Positions 53,686-62,452 are shown, counted from the stretch's first letter. The stretch: 64,000 bases of DNA from Spirosoma panaciterrae DSM 21099 (GCF_000374025.1 NZ_KB893190.1:35617-99616), one strand, 5' to 3'. Numbers and translations are program-made. The notes: generated by a model not told the origin, from the letters alone.

Positions 53686-53715
53686 ATCCCCGCAAATCGC
53701 CTGGTTTGCGGGGAT
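53686..53715 (+). terminator. Intrinsic terminator after the oxidoreductase gene
   Basis: An 11-bp stem (ATCCCCGCAAA, 53686-53696, with 53705-53715), an 8-base loop and a following TTTTTA. It closes the SusC/SusD locus. Confidence 0.8.
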
Positions 53716-53826
53716 TTTTATGCATACTTCCCAAACGTTTGGCAGAAGGTGGATATTGGTGCGTAATACGGATAGAATATTTTGGTAACTGCCTGATTTA
53801 CCTCTGATTTTACTCGATAGTTTCTG

Positions 53827-53834
53827 TACTTTTG
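53827..53834 (+). promoter_or_regulatory. -7 promoter box (TACTTTTG) of the aminotransferase gene
   Basis: The octamer fits TAnnTTTG. A start of transcription about seven bases downstream would fall near 53841, after the first possible ATG (53839). This favours translation from 53893. Confidence 0.45.
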
Positions 53835-53892
53835 CAGGATGGAATTAGACAGCATTGACCTCGAAATACCTGAGGAAGTAGAAGTACCTGGG

Positions 53893-55104
53893 ATGGAAAT
53901 ACTGAAAAGTGACCGGCTCACGCATTTGAAATACGACATTCGGGGGCCTATTTATGAGAAATCGCTGGAACTGGAGAGCCAGGGATATAAGATTATCAGC
54001 CTGAACATCGGGAATCCGGCCACCTTCGGCTTCGATGCGCCCGACGAAATCGTTCACGATATTATTCTCAATATCCGCAATGCACAGGGATATGCCGATT
54101 CGCGGGGTTTGTTTGCGGCCCGAAAGGCGGTCATGCACCATACCCAGAACATCGGCATGCAAGGGATTACGATCAACGACATCTACATCGGCAACGGGGT
54201 CAGTGAGTTGATCATGCTTTCTATGCAGGCCCTGCTCAACGAAGGGGATGAGGTTCTGGTTCCATCGCCCGATTACCCGCTCTGGACGGCTTCTGTAGCC
54301 TTCTGTGGCGGAAAGCCCGTTCATTACATCTGCGACGAAGCCGCCGACTGGAATCCTGACCTTCGTGATCTGGAGCGTAAAATTACCCCGCGTACACGGG
54401 CTGTGGTAGTCATCAATCCCAATAATCCGACGGGCGCTGTGTATGACAAGGCAACGCTGGAAGGCATTGCCCGGATCGCCGAACGGCATAAGTTGATTGT
54501 CTTTTCGGATGAGATTTATGACCGTATTCTCTACAACGGGGCTGTTCATTATCCAATTTCCAAAATGGTCCACGATACCCTGTGTATCACGATGGGTGGG
54601 TTATCCAAAAACTACCGGGCGGCTGGCTTCCGGGGGGGCTGGATGATTCTAAGCGGGGCGCGTCAGCGAGCCAAATCGTATATCGAAGGACTGACCTTGC
54701 TGGCGAGTATGCGGCTCTGCGCCAACGTGCCTACCCAGTTTGCCATTCAAACGGCTCTGGGTGGCTATCAGAGTATCAACGATCTGGTGATGCCCACGGG
54801 GCGGCTCTATAAACAGATGATGCTGGCCTATGAACGCATGATTGCGATACCGGGCATAACGTGCGTGAAGCCCAAAGGCGCCTTATATATTTTTCCGAAA
54901 ATCGATCTCAGCCAGTTCCATCTGGAAGACGATGACGATTTTGTGCTGAATCTGCTAACCGAGCAAAAAGTACTGGTTGTATCTGGTAACGGCTTTAACT
55001 ATACGCATAATGATCACTTCCGAATCGTTTGTTTGCCAACGATCGACGAACTGAACCTGGCTATCGACCGGATTGAACACTTTCTGGAAAGTCGAAGAAA
55101 GTAA
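53893..55104 (+). CDS. alaA: PLP-dependent aminotransferase, AlaA-like
   Basis: A 403-residue fold-type I aminotransferase close to E. coli AlaA (glutamate-pyruvate aminotransferase), making alanine from pyruvate and glutamate. Signatures are YDIRGPIYEKSLELESQGYKIISLNIGNPATFGFDAPDE, the glycine of YADSRGLFAARKA, NPNNPTGAVYD, and the PLP-lysine motif GGLSKNYRAAGFRGGW. The frame opens at 53839, but the start at 53893 (MEILKSDRL) matches the length and N-terminus of AlaA and lies after the -7 box. A repeat-like hairpin follows the stop codon. Confidence 0.9.
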   Translation: MEILKSDRLTHLKYDIRGPIYEKSLELESQGYKIISLNIGNPATFGFDAPDEIVHDIILNIRNAQGYADSRGLFAARKAVMHHTQNIGMQGITINDIYIGNGVSELIMLSMQALLNEGDEVLVPSPDYPLWTASVAFCGGKPVHYICDEAADWNPDLRDLERKITPRTRAVVVINPNNPTGAVYDKATLEGIARIAERHKLIVFSDEIYDRILYNGAVHYPISKMVHDTLCITMGGLSKNYRAAGFRGGWMILSGARQRAKSYIEGLTLLASMRLCANVPTQFAIQTALGGYQSINDLVMPTGRLYKQMMLAYERMIAIPGITCVKPKGALYIFPKIDLSQFHLEDDDDFVLNLLTEQKVLVVSGNGFNYTHNDHFRIVCLPTIDELNLAIDRIEHFLESRRK

Positions 55105-55123
55105 ATCCCCAAAATAAACACCG

Positions 55124-55173
55124 AGGCACAGCGACACAGAGTAACGTATTGATTCTCTGTTTGCGCTGTGCCT
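55124..55173. terminator. Hairpin after the aminotransferase gene, possibly a dispersed repeat
   Basis: Arms of 10 bp (AGGCACAGCG with its complement) plus a 6-bp inner stem (ACAGAG/CTCTGT). The text ACCGAGGCACAGCGACACAGAG resembles short repeats seen between genes in many bacteria. It may also terminate transcription. Confidence 0.5.
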
Positions 55174-55204
55174 TCTCATTTACTCCATTTCTATCCTAAA
55201 ACCG

Positions 55205-55507
55205 ATGCTATACTTCATTCAGATTCTGTACGTGAAAGAGGGCCAGGAAGAGACCTTTCATGCCTTTGAAGATCACGTTCTGCCGCTATTGCAACGACAC
55301 AATGGTGTGTTGGTATACCGCGCAAGACCAGCCAAAGAGGCCGTCATTGCCACCGAAATGGGCTACCCATACGAAATTCATATCGTTACATTTCCGGAAC
55401 AGGCTGATTTTGAATCCTACCGGGACGATCCCGAACGGATGCAGTTCCTGTATTTGAAAGATCAGTCAGTAGACAGCCTTAGGCTGATCAGAGGGGCCAT
55501 GCTCTAG
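55205..55507 (+). CDS. DUF1330-like small protein
   Basis: A 100-residue cytoplasmic protein with ferredoxin-like strands: MLYFIQILYVKEGQEETFHAFEDHVLPLLQRHNGVLVYRARP and PYEIHIVTFPEQADFESYRDDPERMQFLYLKDQSVDSLRLIRGAML. This is the shape of the DUF1330 or antibiotic-biosynthesis-monooxygenase-like families. It has no active-site motif I recognise. It follows the aminotransferase by 100 bases that contain a hairpin, so it may be transcribed alone. Confidence 0.7.
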   Translation: MLYFIQILYVKEGQEETFHAFEDHVLPLLQRHNGVLVYRARPAKEAVIATEMGYPYEIHIVTFPEQADFESYRDDPERMQFLYLKDQSVDSLRLIRGAML

Positions 55508-55576
55508 CGTAGTTTTCTCCTACGCAAGGGCGCGCAAAATCAGTGGTTTGTACTCACCCTATATTCGGTTGAACAG

Positions 55577-55687
55577 TTAGCTGAACAGATGCCAGATAAA
55601 GTTTACGAACAGCATGAATAAGGCGAACGAGATAGCAAAAACGAGTGTCCAGGGGCCAGGGATCGGTAAAAGAAGTTTACGTTTCAT
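55577..55687 (-). CDS. Predicted 36-residue membrane miniprotein
   Basis: An ATG at 55687 opens a 36-codon frame ending at a TAA at 55577. It begins MKRKLLLPIPGPWT, then has one hydrophobic helix (LVFAISFALFMLFVNFIW) and ends HLFS. The positive N-terminus followed by a single span is typical of small inner-membrane proteins. It lies in the 253-base gap between the DUF1330-like gene and the DUF1772 gene, and is too short for usual ORF callers. Whether it is translated is unknown. Confidence 0.5.
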   Translation of the reverse strand: MKRKLLLPIPGPWTLVFAISFALFMLFVNFIWHLFS

Positions 55688-55760
55688 TGTGTAAAAGAAT
55701 AGTGCTAAACATTCTATTCTAATAGACTTCGTTTTTTCTAAAAGTCACATTTAGTAACTA

Positions 55761-56225
55761 CTAGTGAGAAATAACTAGTAGTGATAAAGCCCAGGCAATA
55801 AGCACCAGGGCATTACGCAGGTAATTGGCTCGGATCCAAAATGCCGCTAAACGGCTGGTAGGAGCAGACTCGGGCAATTGAGTGTTTTGCAAACGGATAA
55901 TCGTGGGAATGAAAAAAGTGAATGTGCTGATACGCTCGATCAATGAAATTAGGGCTGCGGCTAGCCACAGAGATCGATTGGGTGAGTTCGTTTGCCACGC
56001 AATGACCAGATTAGCCAACGTGAGTACTGTAAGCGGAAGGGTTGTGACAAAGGCCCAGAAACGACGCCCCACGTCAGAGTTGCGTATTGCCGACGTATCG
56101 ATCTGGTAGCCACCGCTCACGGATTTTGGAAACCACTGGGGAAGAACGATTCGGCTTTCGTAAAGCCCGGCACCAAACGCCGTGCCCAGGTTGAGAATGA
56201 ACAGGATTAGCAAACGGTCAGACAT
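55761..56225 (-). CDS. DUF1772-like four-helix membrane protein
   Basis: A protein of 154 residues from the ATG at 56225 (MSDRLLILFILNLGTAFGAGLYESRIVLPQWF); an upstream open frame to 56348 has no family-like features. Four hydrophobic helices are visible, with the conserved GAGLYE motif and the segment RFWAFVTTLPLTVLTLANLVIAWQT. The family is integral to the inner membrane and of unknown role. It is divergent from the metallo-beta-lactamase-fold gene. Confidence 0.72.
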   Translation of the reverse strand: MSDRLLILFILNLGTAFGAGLYESRIVLPQWFPKSVSGGYQIDTSAIRNSDVGRRFWAFVTTLPLTVLTLANLVIAWQTNSPNRSLWLAAALISLIERISTFTFFIPTIIRLQNTQLPESAPTSRLAAFWIRANYLRNALVLIAWALSLLVISH

Positions 56226-56486
56226 CGTATATCGTAGGTTAATTGGTAAAATCTGAACAAATGTTCTGTCGACAAACCTACGGCTCCCGTGCCAACCAGG
56301 CAGACAAATGAGAGTGAATTCGTGAATCGACGGGGTAGACGCATTCAATTGACGGATGAACTTGCTTCAGCATCCCGTGCAGGGATGAAAATCGTTCAGT
56401 GGCAGGGGCGTGGTTACGGTTAGGGGGTTGGTAGTTTAGTGGCTACAGCGACTTTTTAGGAGGAGATTCTTAAGCATCTATTCACC

Positions 56487-57751
56487 ATGAAAGCAAGAGC
56501 GACTCTCTGGCTGTTGATAACACTGTTGTACGCGTGTAGCCTTACTGGAAATGCCCAACCGATAGGGGAAACGCTCGCTCCCTGGAAATCAGGTATTCTG
56601 GATATACATCACATCAACACGGGACGAGGAAACGCTACGTTTTTTATTCTACCCGATGGAACAACCCTCCTGATCGACGCCGGGGCGCTGGATCCTACTT
56701 CCGAACGGACCTTAAGTCCACGGAACACCAGGGCCGTACCCAGTGCCGATCGGCAGCCCGGTGAGTGGATCGCAAGGTACATTACAAAAGTGATGACCAT
56801 GAGCCAGTTACCACCCAGGCTGGATTATGCCCAGTTGACCCACTTTCATAATGACCACATGGGGAGTCCGTCCTCGCTTTCGCCCAAAGCAGACCAGGGC
56901 AATTTTGTATTGACGGGTATTACACAGGTAGCGGCTTTTCTACCCATCGATAAACTGATTGATCGGGGATGGCCTGATTATGCCTATCCTTACCCTCAGA
57001 ACAATTCTATGATGACGAATTATCGGGCGTTTGTCGACTGGCACAGCAGGCAGAAAGGTACCGTTTTTGAGCGTAGCAAGCCCGGACGAGCTGACCAGAT
57101 TGTCCTGAAAAAAGACCCTTCTGCTTATACGAATACATTTGAGATCCGAAACATCATTGCCAATGGGGAGCTATGGACAGGTTCTGGAACCGCTACCCGG
57201 CAGCTCTTCCCCGACCGTTCAGCGCTGAACACCTCGCAGCTCCCTTCGGAAAATATGTGCAGTATTGCCATTCGGCTACGCTATGGTGCATTCGATTACT
57301 TTTCGGGGGCGATTTGCCCGGCGTGGTCCGATTTGGTTCGCCTGCCTGGAACGACGTTGAGACGCCTGTTTCGAAGGTAGTTGGTCCCGTCGACGTTCAT
57401 ATTCTTGATCATCACGGCAACCGGGACTCCCAAAACGACAACCTGCTGGCCGCACTTCGGCCACGGGTGTTTGTGATTCCCGTGTGGTCGTCCGACCATC
57501 CAGGGCATGATGTACTGGACCGGATGTATTCGCCCGAAATATACCCAGGTGAACGGGATGTTTTTGCGACCGATATGCTCGAAGCTAATAAACTGGTTAT
57601 TGGCGAATTAGTAAATCGGCTGAAGAGCGATAAGGGCCATATCGTGGTGCGGGTAGCACCCGGTGGGGCTACTTATCAGGTCATTATCCTGAACGATGCC
57701 AATGAAAACCTGACCGTGAAAGGCCTGTTTGGTCCTTATCCGTCAAGATGA
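56487..57751 (+). pseudogene. Secreted metallo-beta-lactamase-fold hydrolase, frameshifted
   Basis: Two overlapping frames make one gene when joined. The first frame (56487-57380) has a signal peptide, LLIDAGAL, and the metal motif THFHNDHMG (HxHxDH). The second (from 57173) continues with GGDLPGVVRFGSPAWN, HILDHHGNRDSQND, and RPRVFVIPVWSSDHPG. They would join at the run of five Gs at 57305-57309: one extra G restores ...DYFSGGDLPG.... A full product would be about 421 residues of the ComEC-like MBL branch. Either the gene is inactive or the sequence has an error in the G run. Confidence 0.8.
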
Positions 57752-57787
57752 ACGAATACCCTGTAATCAACCCTAATCCGATTCGAT

Positions 57788-58570
57788 ATGCGCCTGGAAG
57801 ATGAAGTGAGCGTTGTGCAGTTTGCGCAGGGAGTCGGCTCCGATTCCGAATTGATCGCCCGGTTTCAACAACGGAGCGAACGGGAAAAGCGAATGATTTT
57901 TAGTGATCTCAGCGGCTTCGTACAGGAACTGAGCCCTACGGAGGCCGAAGTCGATCAGGCGAATGCTATGCGTAAACAGATCGGGATTGAGCTACCCGAA
58001 TCGGTGCTGAAAAGGCATTGGCTGTCGGTTATGCAGCATATACTGTTTATGCCGGGCGACAACTGCGATGCACTCAATAAAATACTTCTCTATCTGTTCA
58101 GGATCGTTTATCAACGGCATTATGCGCTATTGAAAGGCAATCCAGACAATTGGTGGTATTGGGATCTGTCCGACGATCGGGTGGTCGATGCGATTCTGGT
58201 CAATCATCAGACCGCCATCAAGGATGGGTACAACAACCCGAGCTTTCGGATGGAGTTTGAAACACTGGCCCGGTTGTGGAATCAAACAGGGGCTACCACC
58301 CCAGTGAAATCGGCGGAGCCATCAGATGAGTCCGAGCGTGTCTTTCTTAGCTACGACGACGTGCTGACAGCGTCTCTAAACACGCTTAACCCCTCCGTGT
58401 CGCCCGGTCTGTCGATTCTACTTTCCTCGTTAACGAATGCATTTTCGGCCAAGTATCAGGTAGAAACCGAACGAGCCCGAAAAATTGTCCTTGCGGTGCT
58501 GGAAAGATACCTTATCGAAATCTATAACCGAAGCCTGTTTGGCGAATTGGGTTCTGATGGCATCACCTAA
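57788..58570 (+). CDS. Hypothetical cytoplasmic protein, helical
   Basis: A 260-residue protein without signal peptide or membrane span. It is predominantly helical, with LEDEVSVVQFAQGVGSDSELIARFQQRSEREKRMIFSDLSGFVQEL at the start, WYWDLSDDRVVDAILVNHQTAIKDGYNNP in the middle and a C-terminal helix-rich ERARKIVLAVLERYLIEIY. The first part resembles Bacteroidetes DUF5958-type proteins only loosely. It follows the frameshifted gene by 36 bases in the same direction, suggesting a former operon. No function can be assigned. Confidence 0.6.
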   Translation: MRLEDEVSVVQFAQGVGSDSELIARFQQRSEREKRMIFSDLSGFVQELSPTEAEVDQANAMRKQIGIELPESVLKRHWLSVMQHILFMPGDNCDALNKILLYLFRIVYQRHYALLKGNPDNWWYWDLSDDRVVDAILVNHQTAIKDGYNNPSFRMEFETLARLWNQTGATTPVKSAEPSDESERVFLSYDDVLTASLNTLNPSVSPGLSILLSSLTNAFSAKYQVETERARKIVLAVLERYLIEIYNRSLFGELGSDGIT

Positions 58571-58763
58571 TTGAAGGCTATACAGCTTATAATTGAAAAG
58601 TGGTTTGGGGATTCGATGAATCCTAAATAAATATTATGCTGTAATGTGCTGAATTACAGTTGTTTTTGTCTGAGTTGGTGGGGTCTGGCTAAATTCAGAA
58701 GGAAGGTTTGGTCGCCAAATGGTTACTAACTGAAAATGTATCCATACTTTTTAGGCATTGCGT

Positions 58764-59207
58764 ATGACCGTGACATCTCTAACTGAGAATACCCCTGAAA
58801 AAGTAGTGTATCTAGTTGATGACGACGAAGAAGATGCGGCACTCTTTGAGATGACCATGCATCAGTTTATACCGAACTGTCGGCTCCGGATTTTTTACAA
58901 TGGACTTATCTTACTGGAAGTACTCAGAGAGCCAGCTGCCAAACCCGATCTGATTTTCCTGGATTTATACATGCCGTATCCCGATGGCATCGAAATCCTG
59001 TTGCAACTTAAGATCAACAAGGCATTGGCTGGTATTCCGGTTATTATCCTGACAGGAGTTGACGATACCGAGAAGGTTTCTCTGGCTTATCAGTTGGGAG
59101 CGCAGTCGGTTATCAACAAGCCTTATACACACAGCCAACTCGTCGATATGGTGATCTCCATTCGGGAGTACTGGTTTAAGACGGTGCGTCTTCCAGATCA
59201 GGCTTGA
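58764..59207 (+). CDS. Stand-alone response regulator (CheY-like receiver)
   Basis: A 147-residue single-domain receiver. The acidic pocket is VDDDEED, the phosphoacceptor aspartate lies in LIFLDLYMP, the conserved threonine in ILTGVDD, and the lysine in INKPYTHSQ. It has no output domain. Receivers of this kind (VYLVDDDEEDAALFEM) are often partners of bacteriophytochrome or hybrid kinases in Bacteroidetes. The start ATG is 58764; a TTG two codons upstream is possible. Its last 32 bases overlap the 3' end of the convergent gene at 59176. Confidence 0.88.
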   Translation: MTVTSLTENTPEKVVYLVDDDEEDAALFEMTMHQFIPNCRLRIFYNGLILLEVLREPAAKPDLIFLDLYMPYPDGIEILLQLKINKALAGIPVIILTGVDDTEKVSLAYQLGAQSVINKPYTHSQLVDMVISIREYWFKTVRLPDQA

Positions 59208-59568
59208 CAGGCCAGGCTGTCTGGGTCGATTTCAGGTAATCTTTTAGTTCCTGTTCAGTGCTGAATAGTTTCGGCTCCTTGATGGGCAATCTCAGCCGTA
59301 AGGGCATTTTTACCAGATCCTTATACGGCCCAATGGGTTTGAGTTCATAAACGGCCGTAGCTACCTTCAGCTCGTAGGTATCGACGGGCTCATCGATTAC
59401 ACTCATTTCTTCAAGCCGTCCATCGAAGAAAATGCGTTCGATTTTGGCTTCAAAATACGGGTAAACAGGTCCATTAGGTGTTGAAAGTCGCTGTCCGTGT
59501 TCCTGATTGACAAAAACGGTAGCGCCCACCTTAAACGGAATTTCTAAAGGAGTGAACGTGATCGTCAT
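59176..59568 (-). CDS. Hypothetical protein
   Basis: A 130-residue protein with many short strands (FKVGATVFVNQEHGQRL, VYPYFEAKIERIFFDGRLEEMSVID, YELKVATAVYELKPIG) and a C-terminal helix (TEQELKDYLKSTQTAWPV). The VGATVFVNQ beginning is compatible with a small beta-barrel fold. No family is recognised. Its 3' end overlaps the convergent response regulator gene by 32 bases, so the two transcripts are antisense to one another there. The 289-base gap beyond it holds nothing I recognise. Confidence 0.6.
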   Translation of the reverse strand: MTITFTPLEIPFKVGATVFVNQEHGQRLSTPNGPVYPYFEAKIERIFFDGRLEEMSVIDEPVDTYELKVATAVYELKPIGPYKDLVKMPLRLRLPIKEPKLFSTEQELKDYLKSTQTAWPVKPDLEDAPS

Positions 59569-59857
59569 TGTGGGATTTAGTATAATTACTTATTGGGATA
59601 TTTTTCGGTAAACTGTTCCAATATGCGCAAGTAGTTAAATAGACGAGTTCATACTTAGTGGTACTCTACAAGTAATAAACGAAAATTCAATGATTTGGTT
59701 TTTGGTATTCGCATGAGTACTTATACGATTTACCATCCAGGCTTACAGCCTGCACAATCGCAGTAAGTAGCCCGCATGGGAAGATGTAGTGCCGAATCCG
59801 GGTTCATATCCATTCGATCCGGGTGGGTTGGTAAGCCCTTGTATCGTTGACAGGAAG

Positions 59858-60688
59858 TTATTTAATGGGCAGTTGAATCATCGTCGACGTACCCGAGCCG
59901 AGTTGAGTCGTGGGCAGTTGTCCATTCCATTTTTTGATCCATTCCTGTTGCACCAGCAGGGGAGTAAGGGTTTTCTGCTTTAGTTCGTTGGCTCGGGCTT
60001 CGGCCTCGGCTTCGATGATTCTGGCCCGGGCAATCCCGTTGGCTTTGGTAACGGCAATTTCGGCCGATGCTTTTTCGGCCGCGATCTGATTCTGAAGCCG
60101 TAATGCGTTCTGAACGGCCGTATTTTTGGCGTCGATCATGGCCTGTAGCGATTCAGGGGGCGTCAGGTTGGAGGTGATGTTCTCAAAAGCAAACCCATCG
60201 TCCGATAAAGCTTTCCGCAACTTGGCTTCGACCAGCTCTTCAAAGCCCACCCGGTTATTGACCAGCGAATCGGGCGTAAACGCATTGGCTACATCCCGAT
60301 ACGAATTGTAGACGATGGTGCGGAGGATGTTGTTTTCAATATCGGGCAACTCCTTCCGGTACTTGCGGTACACGTTCGCTCCCTGCCCTTTCACCAGGTG
60401 ATAGTTCAGCGTTGGGTCTATTTTGAAGAGGGTCCCCCCTTTGGCGCTGACGTTGAACGGGTCAAAATCCTTGGTCTGAGTGAAGGTCGGGTATTGTTCA
60501 ATGAAGGAAGTAAACGGATTGTAGAAGATCCAGCCCGTAACGTTCTCAATGTCGGAAGCGCCCCGATCCGAGCCAATTTTGCTGACTTTGATCCCTTCGT
60601 GGCTGGCATCGACTGTGGTGCAGGAATTGGCCAGAAACACCACGATAACGACAAGGAGAATGGCGGCAAGGGTAAGTTTTTTGATCAT
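59858..60688 (-). CDS. SPFH/prohibitin-family membrane protein
   Basis: A 276-residue protein with an N-terminal membrane segment (LAAILLVVIVVFLANSC) and a single SPFH (band 7) domain over residues about 30-220: VDASHEGIKVSKIGSDRGASDIENVTGWIFYNPF, TLFKIDPTLNYHLV, and the coiled-coil helix NALRLQNQIAAEKASAEIAVTKANGIARARIIEAEAEARANELKQ. Prohibitin-like proteins form ring-shaped scaffolds in membranes and affect proteases or lipid order. Its start overlaps the end of a small membrane gene by 4 bases, so the pair are translationally coupled. Confidence 0.9.
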   Translation of the reverse strand: MIKKLTLAAILLVVIVVFLANSCTTVDASHEGIKVSKIGSDRGASDIENVTGWIFYNPFTSFIEQYPTFTQTKDFDPFNVSAKGGTLFKIDPTLNYHLVKGQGANVYRKYRKELPDIENNILRTIVYNSYRDVANAFTPDSLVNNRVGFEELVEAKLRKALSDDGFAFENITSNLTPPESLQAMIDAKNTAVQNALRLQNQIAAEKASAEIAVTKANGIARARIIEAEAEARANELKQKTLTPLLVQQEWIKKWNGQLPTTQLGSGTSTMIQLPIK

Positions 60689-60873
60689 GGTTTGAACGGG
60701 GGTTTAGTAAAAAAACGCGTTTTGAGGCTGACCCAGATGTAAAGGGCAATTAGTAAACCTGCTACAACGAGCAGCAGGTCGCTGGGCTGATTGAGCAGCC
60801 AGTACAAACCCTCCAGAAAGAGGGCCGAAAACACCAGAAAGCCAAACAGTTGAAGGACTCGCAGGAGGGTCAT
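60685..60873 (-). CDS. Small two-helix membrane protein, SPFH partner
   Basis: A 62-residue protein from the ATG at 60873 (MTLLRVLQLFGFLVFSALFLEGLYWLL). Two hydrophobic helices are visible, the second LLLVVAGLLIALYIWVSL, then a short basic tail KTRFFTKPPFKP. The frame is open to 60948, but the upstream part is not hydrophobic. The overlap with the SPFH gene shows coupled expression. I do not recognise the family; many SPFH proteins have a small membrane partner such as NfeD, but this is not one. Confidence 0.6.
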   Translation of the reverse strand: MTLLRVLQLFGFLVFSALFLEGLYWLLNQPSDLLLVVAGLLIALYIWVSLKTRFFTKPPFKP

Positions 60874-61082
60874 AGAATCGGGTTCGGAAATCAGGATGAA
60901 AATACGCACCACTTTCGATTGGACGAATAACTTGTTTTTAAGCGGCAAAAGCAGGCACTAGCTGGCGAAAAAAGGCAATCAGACGGCATCCGCCTGGAAA
61001 ACTTGTTCGAGATACCCGAAACGACTAGATTTACATAGAACCGATCGACCAATTGTTCAACCACTCGAACTTCCCAGATTCT

Positions 61083-61427
61083 ATGGCCGAATATCAAACT
61101 CCCAAAGACCGGGCGTATACGGAAATGCTGATTCAGTCGGCACGTAAAGAGGCTGCCGCATTCCTTAACCTCAAGCATACCGCCGAACGAACCGACGGGG
61201 TTATACCCATCAAATACCGGGAGCTGATGTCGGTGGCTGTAGCGCTGACCACCCAGTGCGCCTATTGTATCGAATCGCACATTGACAATGCCGTTCGGGC
61301 TGGGGCAACTCGTGAGGAAATTGCTGAAACGGTTTTTATTGCCGCTGCGCTCCGGGCAGGCGGGGCCGTTGGAACCGGGCTGATGGCTATGCGGCTTTTT
61401 GAGGAAGCCAGTGCCAAATCGGTGTAA
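61083..61427 (+). CDS. Carboxymuconolactone decarboxylase/AhpD-like protein
   Basis: A 114-residue alpha-helical protein of the CMD/AhpD family. The redox-active motif CAYCIESHID (CxxC followed by histidine) is intact, with RELMSVAVALTTQCAYC before it and ATREEIAETVFIAAALRAGGA after it. In AhpD-type proteins this motif reduces peroxiredoxin partners. The start is the ATG at 61083 (MAEYQTPKDRAY); a TTG at 61053 is less likely. It is divergent from the small membrane protein/SPFH pair. Confidence 0.88.
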   Translation: MAEYQTPKDRAYTEMLIQSARKEAAAFLNLKHTAERTDGVIPIKYRELMSVAVALTTQCAYCIESHIDNAVRAGATREEIAETVFIAAALRAGGAVGTGLMAMRLFEEASAKSV

Positions 61428-61615
61428 TCTTCTACCTTTTTGCGCTTTATTGCTTTTGCATACAGCTTCAGTATCATCATCGCGTCTGAACCACCGCAAA
61501 AGTTATTACCAGGAGGTGAAGAAAGTGGACAATTGTTCTCAGAATGCTAAACCAGAAGGCGGGTAAATGCAAGGATGGTTTGTCTTCATCAGGTACACAA
61601 AACAAGTGATCAACG

Positions 61616-61885
61616 ATGAAAGCGATTCATTTTTCCATTGACCTCCGTTCGTTTTTTCTGGGCGCACTCACGCTGTTGGGCATCCTTTTACTCGCAAATT
61701 TCACCCCTTCGGGTCAACCGGAACCAGGTATACTTGATACGCGCCGATTTCAGGCAGTTACCAGCGAACGGGAAAGTATTATTCTGGATACCAAGACCGG
61801 CCAATTTGTGGTATTACCAAGCTACTTAGGGCAACCCCGTCGGTATAAGTATGATTTTAACGATATTGAGCTTAAAGGCAAATAA
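61616..61885 (+). CDS. Membrane-anchored hypothetical protein
   Basis: An 89-residue protein with one N-terminal hydrophobic segment (FFLGALTLLGILLLANF) followed by about 60 polar residues (RRFQAVTSERESIILDTKTGQFVVLPSYLGQPRRYKYDFNDIE). It resembles many small Bacteroidetes proteins with a single N-terminal span and a short domain outside the cytoplasm. No family or function is known to me. Confidence 0.6.
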   Translation: MKAIHFSIDLRSFFLGALTLLGILLLANFTPSGQPEPGILDTRRFQAVTSERESIILDTKTGQFVVLPSYLGQPRRYKYDFNDIELKGK

Positions 61886-62093
61886 ATGGATTTGAAGGGT
61901 TTATCCGCCAATGCTGAATAAGTTCTAAAAGAAGGAAGCCCTATTGCCTGGTAGCTGCGCTTTTTGAGCGAGAAAAGTATGTATTTCGAGCAAAATTGGA
62001 GGAACTGCCGGGCAGAAAGGGCAGCTTAATTTCAGTAACAAAAGGCAGGATCAACTCGTTAGGATGATTCACGAAGTATTGCATCCTGGCTCG

Positions 62094-62405
62094 ATGAAAC
62101 CAATAATCCTATTCGTACTCAATGTTTTTCTGCTCGTAAGTGCCTGCCAGAAAGAGGTATTGACAGAAGGTGAAAAAACGGCGAAAATCGTTCAGGCTGT
62201 TATTCAGGACAATAGTATCACGAAAGCAAATCTGTACGTAGGCAACGCTCGGCAACAATACGATGTGCCCTTCTCGATAGAAGGTGGATTTCTTATATTC
62301 CGCAATGCTTCGCCTAACGAATACTATAATTTGGCTAAATTAATTCGGTTCGACATCGCCCCTAATGTAGCGAATGGACCCAAAGTAATTCAGTTCTATT
62401 TTTAG
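62094..62405 (+). CDS. Small lipoprotein of unknown function
   Basis: A 103-residue protein from the ATG at 62094 (MKPIILFVLNVFLLVSACQ). The lipobox LVSAC marks cysteine 18 for lipidation. The mature part (EKTAKIVQAVIQDNSITKANLYVGNARQQYDVPFSIEGGFLIFRNASPNEYYNLAKLIRFDIAP) has short strands and no known motif. An upstream in-frame ATG at 62064 would add a polar extension that disrupts the signal peptide, so it was rejected. Confidence 0.65.
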   Translation: MKPIILFVLNVFLLVSACQKEVLTEGEKTAKIVQAVIQDNSITKANLYVGNARQQYDVPFSIEGGFLIFRNASPNEYYNLAKLIRFDIAPNVANGPKVIQFYF

Positions 62406-62452
62406 ATTGCCCTGAAAAAATGGATACGGAGCCTGTTTAAACGTTTCCAGTT

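Noticed and set aside
53845..54573. 242-codon antisense frame in the aminotransferase gene
   Set aside because: The sense strand encodes all PLP motifs; the antisense product matches no family.
59789..59983. 64-codon frame overlapping the SPFH gene end
   Set aside because: Its second half is antisense to the SPFH gene and no homology is recognisable.
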